A stretch of 64,000 bases of DNA from Clostridium cadaveris (GTDB lineage: Bacteria; Bacillota; Clostridia; Clostridiales; Clostridiaceae), in the NCBI RefSeq assembly GCF_020911725.1, contig NZ_CP076620.1, positions 3,051,001 through 3,115,000 on the forward strand, in the 5' to 3' direction. Position 1 is the stretch's first letter; each line of letters begins with the position of its first letter. The translations under genes were made by a program, and so were the position numbers. A model generated the notes under the pieces. The model was not told the origin of the DNA, searched no databases, and saw only the letters and a program-made list of their open reading frames with translations. This document shows positions 17,999-26,899 of this stretch, piece after piece.

Positions 17999-19117
17999 TT
18001 ATATTAAATCTGTATATCCATTATCCTTTACATTTCTCTTTATAATTCTATCCATATAAATCTTTATTACTGCCATTATTGGAACCGAAAGTATCATTCC
18101 TACTGCTCCATAAACTCCTCCACCTATAGTTACAGCAAGTATTACAAGGAAAGGATGAAGCCCTACTTTTCCACCTATAAGCTTAGGATCTAAGTACCAA
18201 CCATCAAATTGTTGAAGAAGGAATAAGAAAATTAATACTACTACTGCCTTTATAGGGCTAATGAACATATTGATGACAAATGCCACGAGCATTCCTAAAA
18301 ATGGTCCGAAATATGGTATCATGTTTGTTATTCCAACTATTACAGCTAAAAGCATAGTATAAGGTATCTTAAGTATAGTCATTCCTACAAAAGCCATTAC
18401 AGCTATTATAAGTGAGTCTATAGCTTTAATTCCTATGTAAACCCCTATCATATGATGGACATTTCCTACAAGTTCTAAAAATTTAGATGCTCTCTTTTCT
18501 TTTAGAATCATGTAAGTAAAAGTTCTACCAATTCTTAAAAAGTTTTCTTTATCTGCAAGAATGTAAATTGATATTATAAATCCAAATATCCATTTTATAA
18601 GGCTGCCAGTAAATGTAACCATATTGCTTACTATAGAATTAAGCGATGAAACTAAAAGTTCACTTCCCTTTGATGTAATAAAGTTCAAGTTTATCTTATC
18701 CATGTAATTTGTTGAACTCAGTATATTTTGTACATTAGGATTCGATAAAAACTCATTTATTTTATCTTGTACTACTGTTGCATAATAAGGTACATTTGAT
18801 GCTATATCTATTATACTATCTACTACTTTTGGTATAAGGGTTGTAACTGAAAGTACGAGAAGTCCTATTATAATTGCATAGGTTAAACAAATGCTTATCC
18901 ACCTTTTTAACTTTAGTTTTCTCTCAAATAAATTCATCAGTGGATTTAATACATAGGCTATTATAAAAGCGTATATAAAAGGCGTTAATATGGCTTTTGC
19001 CTTACCAAATATGTTAAAAAAATAATTGTAGTTATCTATTACCCTTATAAGTACATAAGCTATAATAACTCCTATGATTATATCAATATACTTAGTAATT
19101 CTATTTATGAACTTCAA
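17999..19117 (-). CDS. AI-2E family transporter (PerM/YtvI-like)
   Basis: A 372-residue polytopic membrane protein with about eight TM segments. A conserved late motif region reads GITNMIPYFGPFLG, then QQFDGWYLDPKLIGGKVGLHP, both typical of the PF01594 family. Members have been linked to autoinducer-2 export or Na+/H+ antiport; the transported substrate is uncertain here. Translation starts at TTG with GGAGTGA upstream. It appears to be monocistronic, in the same direction as the sigma-factor operon upstream but separated from it by a terminator at 19177-19226. Confidence 0.88.
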   Translation of the reverse strand: MKFINRITKYIDIIIGVIIAYVLIRVIDNYNYFFNIFGKAKAILTPFIYAFIIAYVLNPLMNLFERKLKLKRWISICLTYAIIIGLLVLSVTTLIPKVVDSIIDIASNVPYYATVVQDKINEFLSNPNVQNILSSTNYMDKINLNFITSKGSELLVSSLNSIVSNMVTFTGSLIKWIFGFIISIYILADKENFLRIGRTFTYMILKEKRASKFLELVGNVHHMIGVYIGIKAIDSLIIAVMAFVGMTILKIPYTMLLAVIVGITNMIPYFGPFLGMLVAFVINMFISPIKAVVVLIFLFLLQQFDGWYLDPKLIGGKVGLHPFLVILAVTIGGGVYGAVGMILSVPIMAVIKIYMDRIIKRNVKDNGYTDLI

Positions 19118-19176
19118 TTAATTCACTCCATTTCCTGAAATTTATTATTTCATTATATCAGTTTATAGAAAAAAAT

Positions 19177-19226
19177 ACACTAGATTTATCGGATTTATCA
19201 TCTTAATGATTTCCTAAATCTAGTGT
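19177..19226 (-). terminator. Terminator of the ECF sigma operon
   Basis: ACACTAGATTTA (19177-19188) and TAAATCTAGTGT (19215-19226) form a perfect 12-bp stem with a 26-base loop, followed by a U7 run on the minus strand. It lies 8 bases after the stop of the last operon gene. Confidence 0.85.
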
Positions 19227-19233
19227 TATAAGC

Positions 19234-19773
19234 TTAATTTTCTTCTTGCAATTTATTTTCTTCTAATTCCAAACTTTCTACTTCTTCTATTCTATTCTTT
19301 GTATTATGATTTTTGCTCTTCATAAGGATAAAAATTCCTAAAGCTATAAGTGCTACAGGTCCTACATATCTCCTAAACCTATATTCAAAATAAGGTATTA
19401 GATTGAAGTCTTCTGATATACTTCTTATAAATGCAAATACACCTAAAACTATTAAAACTATACCTATGCCTTTTCTAAAGTTTTTGCTTATGATTATATT
19501 TTCTAGTGTTTCCTCTCCAATTATAACCTTGTCATCTATATATTCACCATTATTTATTCTCTTGTATACATCAAAGGTAGTAAAGAAGCTATAAAACCAT
19601 ATAGGCAATCCCAGTACCATTTGTAATGAATGTATATATAACATGCTTGGTATTTCAAACGCAAGCATAAACAGCACTAATACACTTATTCCTTTCTTTA
19701 TCAACCCATTGTACATAAATCCAACTCCAGGTATACATGCACATATAAAATTTAAAAAACTATTTCTTTTCAA
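19234..19773 (-). CDS. Small multi-TM membrane protein of the ECF sigma operon
   Basis: A 179-residue protein with about five hydrophobic segments. The N-terminal motif PGVGFMYNGLIKKG resembles TM2-domain / DUF5683-like small membrane proteins. A 26-residue acidic tail (EEVESLELEEN) ends the protein. It starts at TTG with GGAGG upstream and is the fourth gene after a DUF4097 protein, a sigma factor and a TM protein, so it probably belongs to the same envelope-stress response. Function unknown. Confidence 0.75.
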   Translation of the reverse strand: MKRNSFLNFICACIPGVGFMYNGLIKKGISVLVLFMLAFEIPSMLYIHSLQMVLGLPIWFYSFFTTFDVYKRINNGEYIDDKVIIGEETLENIIISKNFRKGIGIVLIVLGVFAFIRSISEDFNLIPYFEYRFRRYVGPVALIALGIFILMKSKNHNTKNRIEEVESLELEENKLQEEN

Positions 19774-19786
19774 TTTTCATTCCTCC

Positions 19787-20101
19787 CTATCTAAGTATAT
19801 TGTTAAAGTTAAGTGCTATATTTTTAAGCAAAAATATAATTTCATTTATCTTACTTCCCCATATATTTAAGGCGATAAGCGCTAATCCACTGGTTACAAA
19901 GCTGAGACCTGTTGTTCTATTATAAAAAGAGAATCTCTCTCTTACACTTGGAAGCTTTTTCTCTAGTTTTTTCTCAGCAAGCATCTGCATTTCATTATTC
20001 TTATGAATCTTGGATAAAAGTTTCATATTATAGTCATTATCGGTATTTGTCTTTCCGCATTCACTAAGAAGTTTTTCTAAATACTCATCTTTTTCTTCCA
20101 T
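19787..20101 (-). CDS. Single-TM protein, candidate anti-sigma factor
   Basis: A 104-residue protein with a soluble N-terminal half (about 1-60, helical and charged) and one TM segment (about 66-82), then a short tail. It overlaps the sigma-factor gene by 25 bases, the usual position of a cognate anti-sigma factor. No zinc-binding HxxxCxxC motif is present, so it is not a ZAS-type anti-sigma; the assignment rests on gene order and topology alone. RBS GGAGG. Confidence 0.65.
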   Translation of the reverse strand: MEEKDEYLEKLLSECGKTNTDNDYNMKLLSKIHKNNEMQMLAEKKLEKKLPSVRERFSFYNRTTGLSFVTSGLALIALNIWGSKINEIIFLLKNIALNFNNILR

Positions 20102-20619
20102 AATAAAACCTCCTCTTTTTCCAGTTTTTCTTTCAAAATTTTTTTACCTCGATATATTCTTCCTTCAATTGCTCGCTCAGTTATATCAAGGATATTTGAT
20201 ATTTCTTTATAGCTAAGACCAACATAGTAATGAAGCACTAAAGGAGTTTTCAAATCCTTTGGAAGCTCTTTTATACATTCACGAATAAATCTCCTGTCAT
20301 CTAAGTCTTCTTTATGGGAAGGTTCTCCCTTTACTACATCACTTATAAAATCTTTTATAGTCCGCTTTCGTTTATAGCTCAAGCATTTATTGATTGCAAT
20401 CTTGTATACATAAGTTTTCAGTGAACTGTCTCCTCTAAAACTGCCTATATTTTTGTATACTGCGATAAAGACTTCTTGAGACATATCTTCTGCCTCTCCT
20501 AAATCTTTAGTATAAGAAAAGCAGAGAGAAAGAAGTTTATTTTTATATTCATTTACAAATTCTATAAATGCAGCTTCATCTTTTTGTTTCAGCCTTTTTA
20601 CTAACTCTGCTTCCTCCAA
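20077..20619 (-). CDS. ECF-type RNA polymerase sigma factor
   Basis: A 180-residue sigma-70-family factor with region 2 (about 10-80, EAEDMSQEVFIAVYKNI) and region 4 (about 118-172, LPKDLKTPLVLHYYVGLSYKEIS with HTH). It would direct RNA polymerase to a stress or envelope regulon. The start is TTG with GGAGTG upstream, placed 8 bases after the stop of the DUF4097 gene, whose stop codon lies in that RBS. A coupled TM protein downstream is the likely regulator. The linker between regions 2 and 4 is longer than usual (DFISDVVKGEPSHKEDLDD). Confidence 0.92.
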   Translation of the reverse strand: MEEAELVKRLKQKDEAAFIEFVNEYKNKLLSLCFSYTKDLGEAEDMSQEVFIAVYKNIGSFRGDSSLKTYVYKIAINKCLSYKRKRTIKDFISDVVKGEPSHKEDLDDRRFIRECIKELPKDLKTPLVLHYYVGLSYKEISNILDITERAIEGRIYRGKKILKEKLEKEEVLLWKKKMSI

Positions 20620-20626
20620 ACTTTTC

Positions 20627-21688
20627 TCACTCCTTCATTTCTATATCAATATCTCCTGATTTTGTCCATATATTTATATTTCCATTGCCATTTCCTAAAG
20701 TCTTGTTTAGATTCTGCTTATTCTCACTTAAAGTATTTCCATTCAGTCTTATGTTCCCATAATCTGTAGTAGCCTTAAGTACTGCATCTGCACTGTCACT
20801 GCTCAGTCTAATATCGCCCGTATTACTTCTTACTTTTATATTTCTACTTATATCGTTATCTATTATTACAGCTCCATTTTTATTGTCTATATCTACATTT
20901 TCACTGTTTCCATTTACCTTAACACTTCCATTTACATTTTCTATGGAGGAATCATTTATATTGCTTATATCTATATCACCATTTGAATTCTTGATATGGG
21001 CTTCTTTAAGATTTTTAAGATTTACATATGCATTTTTAGAATCTACAATCATAACTGCATTTGACAAATCTTCCTCACTTTCAATCTTACCGTTATTCAC
21101 TATAATCTCTATTGATATACCATTTGGTACATATAAAGTTCCCTCTATTCCTCCTATAGGCTCTCTATTAAGGTCTAAAGTAAGCTTATCTGCTTCTTCT
21201 CTAAAGTATGTGTCAGTTTCATCTATACCTTTATTATTTTTAGCTTGTATATATCCATCAAAAATTAATTTCTTTTCCTTGGATGGTTTTATATCGATGT
21301 CTGCATTGTTTGCCCTTAAGATTATTCTTGCTTTTGAAAGCTCTTTTTCAACTCTGAATGCTACTTTATTAGTGTTAGAATATCCTATAGAATTTTCTAT
21401 TTGAGATTTTAAACTCTCAAAATCAATTGATCGAAAAAGTCCCCATGCACTATCTGTTATTAAAAATACTATAAGTACGAAAATAGTTAAAAAACTAAAT
21501 TTGTATGACTTTGCCTCATCTTTATTTTTGTAGGATATATAAAGAAATTCTAATCCCAACACTATTATCATCATTGGCCAAAATTTGAATAATGTATATG
21601 CTAAATCCCCATTAAATTTAGACAACAAAAGTGCCACGCCTAAAAATATAAAGGATATGGCGGTTGTTATCGTACCGATTTTTCTCAT
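20627..21688 (-). CDS. DUF4097 beta-helix protein with LiaI/LiaF-like TM region
   Basis: A 353-residue membrane protein. Residues about 1-85 hold four TM segments like the LiaI-LiaF (DUF5668) module. The rest is a DUF4097 right-handed beta repeat of short turns rich in GDI and N (SNGDIDISNI, NTGDIRLSS, KSGDIDIEM). Such proteins are common in envelope-stress regulons. The frame opens at 21718, but GGAGGAG seven bases before ATG at 21688 fixes the start. It is the first gene of the sigma-factor operon, an unusual order because the sigma gene normally comes first. Confidence 0.85.
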   Translation of the reverse strand: MRKIGTITTAISFIFLGVALLLSKFNGDLAYTLFKFWPMMIIVLGLEFLYISYKNKDEAKSYKFSFLTIFVLIVFLITDSAWGLFRSIDFESLKSQIENSIGYSNTNKVAFRVEKELSKARIILRANNADIDIKPSKEKKLIFDGYIQAKNNKGIDETDTYFREEADKLTLDLNREPIGGIEGTLYVPNGISIEIIVNNGKIESEEDLSNAVMIVDSKNAYVNLKNLKEAHIKNSNGDIDISNINDSSIENVNGSVKVNGNSENVDIDNKNGAVIIDNDISRNIKVRSNTGDIRLSSDSADAVLKATTDYGNIRLNGNTLSENKQNLNKTLGNGNGNINIWTKSGDIDIEMKE

Positions 21689-21753
21689 ACTATTTCTCCT
21701 CCATAAACTTGTTTTCATTATATTAGACGCAGCACTTTTATAAATCCCACAGA

Positions 21754-22029
21754 TTATTTATTATTTTTTTTATAGCTTTCTATAAGCCTTTCTGCATTTA
21801 CATCTACTATCTTTTGGACTATATGCTCATACCCTCTTGGTCCATGAGGTATCATGCAATCACTGCAATCCTTCACTCCATTAGATAATTTATGATTTCC
21901 TCCACATTCCTCTAAGAAATATAATGGACAGTAGCAAAATAAACAATTGAAATCATCCTCATTTGCTACCTTGTGACAAGGAAAATATTTGCACGCTTTG
22001 TTTGAAAAAAATCTATAACTGTTTTCCAT
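21754..22029 (-). CDS. Cysteine-rich small domain protein (PF04071-like)
   Basis: A 91-residue protein with nine cysteines: [29 protein letters not shown]. This spacing matches the cysteine-rich small domain family, some members of which are fused to cobalt or cobinamide proteins. It probably binds a metal ion or an Fe-S cluster. No partner gene is adjacent; it is transcribed towards the DUF4097 operon, 65 bases upstream of it, and could be cotranscribed. Confidence 0.85.
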   Translation of the reverse strand: MENSYRFFSNKACKYFPCHKVANEDDFNCLFCYCPLYFLEECGGNHKLSNGVKDCSDCMIPHGPRGYEHIVQKIVDVNAERLIESYKKNNK

Positions 22030-22370
22030 TGGAACCCCTCCATCTCTTTATGTTATATATCCCTAAATTAAATATATAATAATAGCTCTGTTTAGTCAAA
22101 AGCCCCTATAACCTCTCCCCTAGTCATATTAAGATTATTTCTATACAATTCTTTCTGTAGTTTTATATCGCTCCTATTACAATAGAAATCCTATACATAA
22201 TACAGTATATTTCCTATATAATATTCATATAAGGTTAAACTCAATAATAATTTTACTTTTTAAAGCTTTATATATCTCTGACATCCTTTTTCCATATTTT
22301 CAATATCCTTGTATTAAAAAATTATGTGTTTTATAATTGTTTTGTAAATTATATGGTTAGGGGGATCTTT
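22030..22370. other. Intergenic region with promoter of the DUF2284 gene
   Basis: This 341-base AT-rich gap separates divergent genes. TTGTAT (22309-22314), 17 bp and TATAAT (22332-22337) form a plus-strand promoter 34 bases before the DUF2284 start. I saw no riboswitch, RNA gene or coding remnant in the rest. Confidence 0.5.
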
Positions 22371-22925
22371 ATGAATATATATGAGATTGAAAAAAAGGTT
22401 AGTGAAATCTGTGGAACAAATGCAAAATGTCTAAGCACAAAAGAACTTGTATTTAATCCAGTTTTCAGAAAGTATTGTGAAGAAAATAAATGTGGCATGT
22501 ATGGACGAAATTATATGTGTCCTCCTGATATAGGCACATTTGAGGAAGTAAAGCAAAGAGCATTGAAATATGAATATGTAATTTTTTATTCAACAACAGG
22601 TGCCATAAGGGATTTTGATGACAAAGAAAATATAAAACTCATAGAAAGCAGACATAATGGAAATGCTGAAAAGATAACTGAATTTTTTAGAGAAAACATT
22701 GATAAAACTATACTAAATGTAGCTAGTAAATGCTCCTATTGTAGTGAGTGTAGCAAAATTACAAACTCTCCATGCAAACATCCAGACAAGGCTAGAGCAT
22801 GCCTTTCAGCATATTGTATAGATGTAAGCAAGATGGCTGAAAAATGCGGTTTTGAATTTAAGAGCGATGGAAAGTCACTTTCATTTTTTGGTGCTGCATT
22901 ATTCTGCTGTGATGATGCCATTTAA
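22371..22925 (+). CDS. DUF2284 metal-binding protein
   Basis: A 184-residue predicted metal-binding protein. Cysteines recur in pairs and clusters (CGTNAKC, YCEENKCGMYGRNYMCPP, CSYCSEC, CKHPDKARACLSAYC), as in the DUF2284 family, which is thought to bind Fe-S or zinc. The frame opens earlier, but AGGGGG seven bases before ATG at 22371 supports this start. The amidohydrolase gene follows after 31 bases, so they are probably cotranscribed. Confidence 0.88.
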   Translation: MNIYEIEKKVSEICGTNAKCLSTKELVFNPVFRKYCEENKCGMYGRNYMCPPDIGTFEEVKQRALKYEYVIFYSTTGAIRDFDDKENIKLIESRHNGNAEKITEFFRENIDKTILNVASKCSYCSECSKITNSPCKHPDKARACLSAYCIDVSKMAEKCGFEFKSDGKSLSFFGAALFCCDDAI

Positions 22926-22956
22926 AGAAATAAATGTGTTGAAGGAAGTTGTTATT

Positions 22957-24243
22957 ATGGATAATAAATCAGCCTTTTGTGGCAGAATAAGCACTGATTC
23001 CGGTATAAAGAATGGCTATATCCTAACTGATATAAATTCTGGCATTATAGAAGAAGTTAATTTTTCAAAAGATATGCCTGAATTTTTTTCAGGAGATATT
23101 TTTAAATACGATGACAACTACATCATATATCCTGGTGATTTTAATTGCCATTCACATCCTGAGCAGTCTATCTATACAGATATCATAGATAAATCTTGGG
23201 ATCTTGGAACTTGGTGCAGAAATACAATTTATAAATACAGTTCAGTTTTAAAAAATGAGCATATATATTTAGGCTGCTTACGTGCCTTTTCAAGGATGCT
23301 TCTTCTCGGGGATACATCTGTGATGGTATCCTACTATTGCCACGGCAATAAGGGAAACACTTTGGATAATGAGGTTCTAAGGGCTGCTAAAGATGTTGGA
23401 ATAAGATTATACTTTGGAAGGATGAATTACGACATAATGAATGAAGATGCTTATGAAGGAAAGAAAGTTTCTCAAAAGAGTTACTACGAATCTCCTTCTG
23501 AAGCAGAAAAGAACTTCTTAGCTCTTTTAAACGAATGCTACCCAAATACAATAACTGTTGCTCCTTCTCTTCACAGCATTCATGCTTCTTCAAAGGATGC
23601 AATAATAAATGGTATAAACCTAGCTTTTGACCATAACAGATATATACAATTTCATCTATCTGAAGATAAAGGTGATGTAGACTTATCCTTAAAGCTTTAT
23701 GGATTCAGGCCAATAGAATTTTTAGAGTCTCTTTTAAAAAACGGTGAGGTAAAAAGTCTAAGTCATGTTATACTTTCAGATTGCGTTTGGATTAATGACA
23801 ATGAAAGCGATATAATAAAGCGATATGGCATGAAAGTTGTTTTAAACCCTAGAATGAATCACAGAATAAAAACAGGTTCTGCGAATCTTACAAAACTTTT
23901 AGAAAAAAATATCACTATCTATTTAGGTACTGATGGAGAAGCAAGTAATGATGACCTTTCTATAATGCATGAACGAGATTTTATAAAAGATAGGTATAAA
24001 AATATAGACGAATCTATTATAGATTTACTTGGATCTACTCCATTAAAACTTGGTGAAGGTTTTGTAGGAAACATAGCAAAAAACAGTTTCTGCGATTTAA
24101 AGATACTCGATTCTAAAAATAATGTAAAAGATGTATTTGTAGGTGGAAATCAGATAATACGTGATTATAAACTTATTTCAATGGATATAGAGAAAGACAT
24201 AGAAGAGCCTTTAAAACAGAGCTTGAGTAATTTATTCTTATAA
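22957..24243 (+). CDS. Amidohydrolase (chlorohydrolase / deaminase type)
   Basis: A 428-residue metal-dependent hydrolase of the TRZ/ATZ/guanine-deaminase group. Motifs: PGDFNCHSHPEQS (first HxH), SLHSIHAS, FHLSEDKG, SHVILSDC and LGTDGEASND (catalytic Asp). The family deaminates or dechlorinates purine-, pyrimidine- or adenosyl-type rings; the substrate is not fixed by sequence. AAGGAAG precedes ATG 22957; the longer frame overlapping DUF2284 is not used. It faces, on the other strand, a NitT/TauT-type ABC importer, which may bring in the substrate. Confidence 0.85.
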   Translation: MDNKSAFCGRISTDSGIKNGYILTDINSGIIEEVNFSKDMPEFFSGDIFKYDDNYIIYPGDFNCHSHPEQSIYTDIIDKSWDLGTWCRNTIYKYSSVLKNEHIYLGCLRAFSRMLLLGDTSVMVSYYCHGNKGNTLDNEVLRAAKDVGIRLYFGRMNYDIMNEDAYEGKKVSQKSYYESPSEAEKNFLALLNECYPNTITVAPSLHSIHASSKDAIINGINLAFDHNRYIQFHLSEDKGDVDLSLKLYGFRPIEFLESLLKNGEVKSLSHVILSDCVWINDNESDIIKRYGMKVVLNPRMNHRIKTGSANLTKLLEKNITIYLGTDGEASNDDLSIMHERDFIKDRYKNIDESIIDLLGSTPLKLGEGFVGNIAKNSFCDLKILDSKNNVKDVFVGGNQIIRDYKLISMDIEKDIEEPLKQSLSNLFL

Positions 24244-24246
24244 AAC

Positions 24247-24278
24247 AAAAGTGGAGAGTCTATTAACTCTTCACTTTT
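24247..24278. terminator. Terminator after the amidohydrolase
   Basis: AAAAGTG-AGAGT pairs with ACTCT-CACTTTT (24247-24278) and a short U-run follows. The reverse strand is also U-rich, so it can serve the cyclase remnant and ABC operon too. Confidence 0.7.
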
Positions 24279-24283
24279 ATCTT

Positions 24284-24421
24284 CTATCTATGAACTTCTT
24301 TAAGAATAACCCTAGCAGGACTTCCATCACCGTCTTTTATTCTCATAGATAATGCTATTATTTCATACTCTCCTACTTCTATTTCCCTAAAATCAAGATA
24401 TTCTGTATTTACATTATGTTT
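24284..24421 (-). pseudogene. C-terminal remnant of a cyclase-family (kynurenine formamidase-like) gene
   Basis: On the minus strand a 45-codon stretch ends at TAG 24284-24286 and reads ...VGEYEIIALSMRIKDGDG then SPARVILKEV. This is the typical end of PF04199 cyclase/formamidase proteins (EYELIALPLKI, GDGSPVRAIL). A TGA at 24422-24424 closes the frame upstream, there is no start codon, and the remnant overlaps the ABC ATPase end in another frame. The rest of the gene has been lost, probably by a deletion that also made the ATPase stop. Confidence 0.75.
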
Positions 24422-25101
24422 TCAATCTGCTTCTTTACGTTTGATTCATGACCTTTTTTATTTTCTATGACAGCCTTGATCTTTGTAGGTTTATCAGAAA
24501 AAATCACAATGGTGTCACCAAGGGCTACAGCTTCATCTATATCATGAGTTATAAGTATCACTGCTCTTTTGGAATTTACCATCAGTTCTCTAAATAAATT
24601 ATAGATATCATTTTTAGTTCGTATATCCAATGATTTGAAAGGCTCATCCATAAGAAGCACCTCTGAAGGATATGCGAAAGCTCGAGCTATATTTACTCTC
24701 TGCTTCATACCTCCGCTTAAACTTTTAGGATAATAATCTATGTAATCTTTTAGTCCTACTAAATTTAAATATTTATCAATGATTCCTTTTAAATTTTCCT
24801 TTTGGATTTTATCTTTTAGAACAAATTCTATATTTTCATACACACTTTTCCATTGGATAAGCCTGTGTTCTTGAAATATAGAGCTTATAGAGCAATCTTT
24901 AAAACCTATAATCTCTCCTGAAAAATCCTCTATATTATCCATAAGAATATTAAACATAGTAGTCTTTCCTGAGCCTGATGGTCCTAAAATCGCTGTAACT
25001 TTACCCGACTTAAACTCTATATTTATTCCATCAAGAACCTTCAGTTCTCCATAAGACTTTTTTAGGTCTACAACTTTATATGTCTTCTCTAAGCCTTCCA
25101 T
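24409..25101 (-). CDS. ABC transporter ATP-binding protein, NitT/TauT family
   Basis: A 230-residue importer ATPase with Walker A GPSGSGKTT, signature LSGGMKQR, Walker B VLLMDEPFKSLD and an H-loop in LITHDIDEA. It belongs to the SsuB/TauB/ThiZ-like group that imports sulfonates, nitrate, thiamine precursors or similar compounds. It overlaps the permease gene by 13 bases. Its 3' end runs into the cyclase remnant, so the last residues (KKQIENIM) may be a recent fusion end. Confidence 0.92.
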   Translation of the reverse strand: MEGLEKTYKVVDLKKSYGELKVLDGINIEFKSGKVTAILGPSGSGKTTMFNILMDNIEDFSGEIIGFKDCSISSIFQEHRLIQWKSVYENIEFVLKDKIQKENLKGIIDKYLNLVGLKDYIDYYPKSLSGGMKQRVNIARAFAYPSEVLLMDEPFKSLDIRTKNDIYNLFRELMVNSKRAVILITHDIDEAVALGDTIVIFSDKPTKIKAVIENKKGHESNVKKQIENIM

Positions 25102-25841
25102 TGCATAGACCTCCTTACCATAAGTTTAATAATAAAATCAAAAATAGAAGTTATAATCATGACTATTATTATCCATGCAAATACTCCTGGTGTATTTAGA
25201 TATATCTTCTCCAAATTCATACTACCGCCTATGGAGTAAGCTGGCTGTCCTAATACTTCTCCTGCTATTATTACCTTCAACATAAGCCCCATTGCTGATG
25301 GCATAAGTGGAAGAATACCATGAATCATAGATGGTATATAAATATCTTTTATTATATTTTTCTTGCTTACTTTATACATTCTAGCCATTTCTATGAGCTT
25401 CTTATCTATGGATTTTAACGCTCCTATAAAGCCTTCATATAATATTGGAAAAACTATTATAAATCCTATGAGTATCGGTGCTTTATCATTATTAAGCCAT
25501 ATAAGTGCTATTATTACTATCCCCATAGTTGGTACAGATTTTAATAAAGCAACTATTGGAATCATAAGATTATATATGAAATTATTTATTCTGCTTAATA
25601 TAGACATGATTACACTTAAAATCATAGTGATAATAAATGCTATTAAAAATCTTTTTAGAGATGAAAATAAAATCATAAGAAAATTCCCATTTCCTATGAT
25701 TTCATTTAAGGCTTTAATGGTACTAGAAATAGAGGGAATTATGATATCGTCATAATTCTCCCCTAATATTCCCCATGTAAAAATTATAAGTATTAATGAT
25801 ATTAATATATATTTATTATTTCTGCATGTATAATCCTTCAT
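25089..25841 (-). CDS. ABC transporter permease, NitT/TauT family
   Basis: A 250-residue integral membrane subunit with six TM segments and the EAA-loop region ALKSIDKKLIEMARMYKVSKKNIIKDIYIPSM, which contacts the ATPase. It overlaps both neighbours (the binding protein by 26 bases, the ATPase by 13), so all three are translationally coupled. Substrate unknown; see the binding protein. Confidence 0.9.
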   Translation of the reverse strand: MKDYTCRNNKYILISLILIIFTWGILGENYDDIIIPSISSTIKALNEIIGNGNFLMILFSSLKRFLIAFIITMILSVIMSILSRINNFIYNLMIPIVALLKSVPTMGIVIIALIWLNNDKAPILIGFIIVFPILYEGFIGALKSIDKKLIEMARMYKVSKKNIIKDIYIPSMIHGILPLMPSAMGLMLKVIIAGEVLGQPAYSIGGSMNLEKIYLNTPGVFAWIIIVMIITSIFDFIIKLMVRRSMQWKA

Positions 25842-26814
25842 CAGGAATCTTTCCTCCTATTGACTTAGGAGCAAATTTCATTATAACGTCATAATACTTA
25901 GCATAATCATCCTTAGATTTATCTATGGCAACATAATTTATATTTGCTCTCTCCATAACCTTTGGTGCTAACGCTTTAGATAAAGTTAATCCTAAATCTT
26001 CACTATATTGTCCAAGCTCTTCTGGCTTCTCATTTGCAAAAGCTATAGATTTTTCATATTCTTTTAAAAAGCTATCTACAAAAGCTTTATGTTCCTTTGC
26101 AACCTTGCCCTTAATTATAAGACTAGATTGAGGATATCCATAATTACTGCTTTGTTTTTCTTTCCACTGGTCATTTAAGCTTGCTACTATTTTAGTTTCA
26201 GGCTTTTTAGATAAAATTTGTGATAGCATAGGCTCTGGTACAACAGCTACTTTTGCTTTTCCTGATATAAAAGCTGGTGCAAGCTCTGTAGCTCCATTTA
26301 AATAAGTTAGTGTGACATCTTTATCTGGATCTACACTATTTTGAGATAATACATATCTAAGAACAACATCAGGTGTAAGACCTTTTCCTATAGTATAGAT
26401 TTCTTTTCCTTTCACTGAAGCTAAATCCTTTATATCTTCACTTGAAATCATATATAAAGAACCCCATCCAGCTGTTGCTGCAAGCTTGTAGTCTAAGCCT
26501 TTATTAGCTGCTTGTGCTGGAAGTGTAGATGGAACTACAGCTATATCTGCTTCCTCATTTAGTACCTTTGCAACTAAGCTGTCTGATGTCTTTTCCACAG
26601 TATATGTCACATTGTATCCAGCTGCAATCTCTGGCTTATCTTTCATAAGTTTTGCCGTAGTAATGGCTGGGAGTCCTTCAGGCACATAAACATTTATGTC
26701 TACAGGTTCCTTTTTTGCATTATTATCTGGCGATGAGCTGCCACATCCAGATATCATTAAAAGCATCATTGATAATGCTAATATTATTATTTTGTTTCTT
26801 TTTATGAATCTCAT
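25816..26814 (-). CDS. ABC transporter substrate-binding lipoprotein (SsuA/NMT1-like)
   Basis: A 332-residue lipoprotein with signal peptide and lipobox LMISGC (Cys24), then a periplasmic-binding fold of the SsuA/ThiY/NMT1 class (KEPVDINVYVPEGLPAITTAKLM). Such proteins bind sulfonates, nitrate or HMP-type thiamine precursors. There is no TPP or other riboswitch upstream, which argues slightly against thiamine precursors. First gene of the three-gene importer operon, facing the amidohydrolase and next to a lost cyclase gene. Confidence 0.9.
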   Translation of the reverse strand: MRFIKRNKIIILALSMMLLMISGCGSSSPDNNAKKEPVDINVYVPEGLPAITTAKLMKDKPEIAAGYNVTYTVEKTSDSLVAKVLNEEADIAVVPSTLPAQAANKGLDYKLAATAGWGSLYMISSEDIKDLASVKGKEIYTIGKGLTPDVVLRYVLSQNSVDPDKDVTLTYLNGATELAPAFISGKAKVAVVPEPMLSQILSKKPETKIVASLNDQWKEKQSSNYGYPQSSLIIKGKVAKEHKAFVDSFLKEYEKSIAFANEKPEELGQYSEDLGLTLSKALAPKVMERANINYVAIDKSKDDYAKYYDVIMKFAPKSIGGKIPDEGLYMQK

Positions 26815-26899
26815 AATTCATACCTCCCTTATATATACATATATATTGTATATCAGAGAACTATTATTAACAACTAACATTTACTATTTTTTCTATAAA

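Noticed and set aside
20883-21404. 173-codon plus-strand frame
   Set aside because: Antisense shadow of the DUF4097 repeats, with repetitive Ser/Phe/Leu composition.
26815-26899. Possible TPP riboswitch before the NitT/TauT binding protein
   Set aside because: The short gap has no THI-box core.
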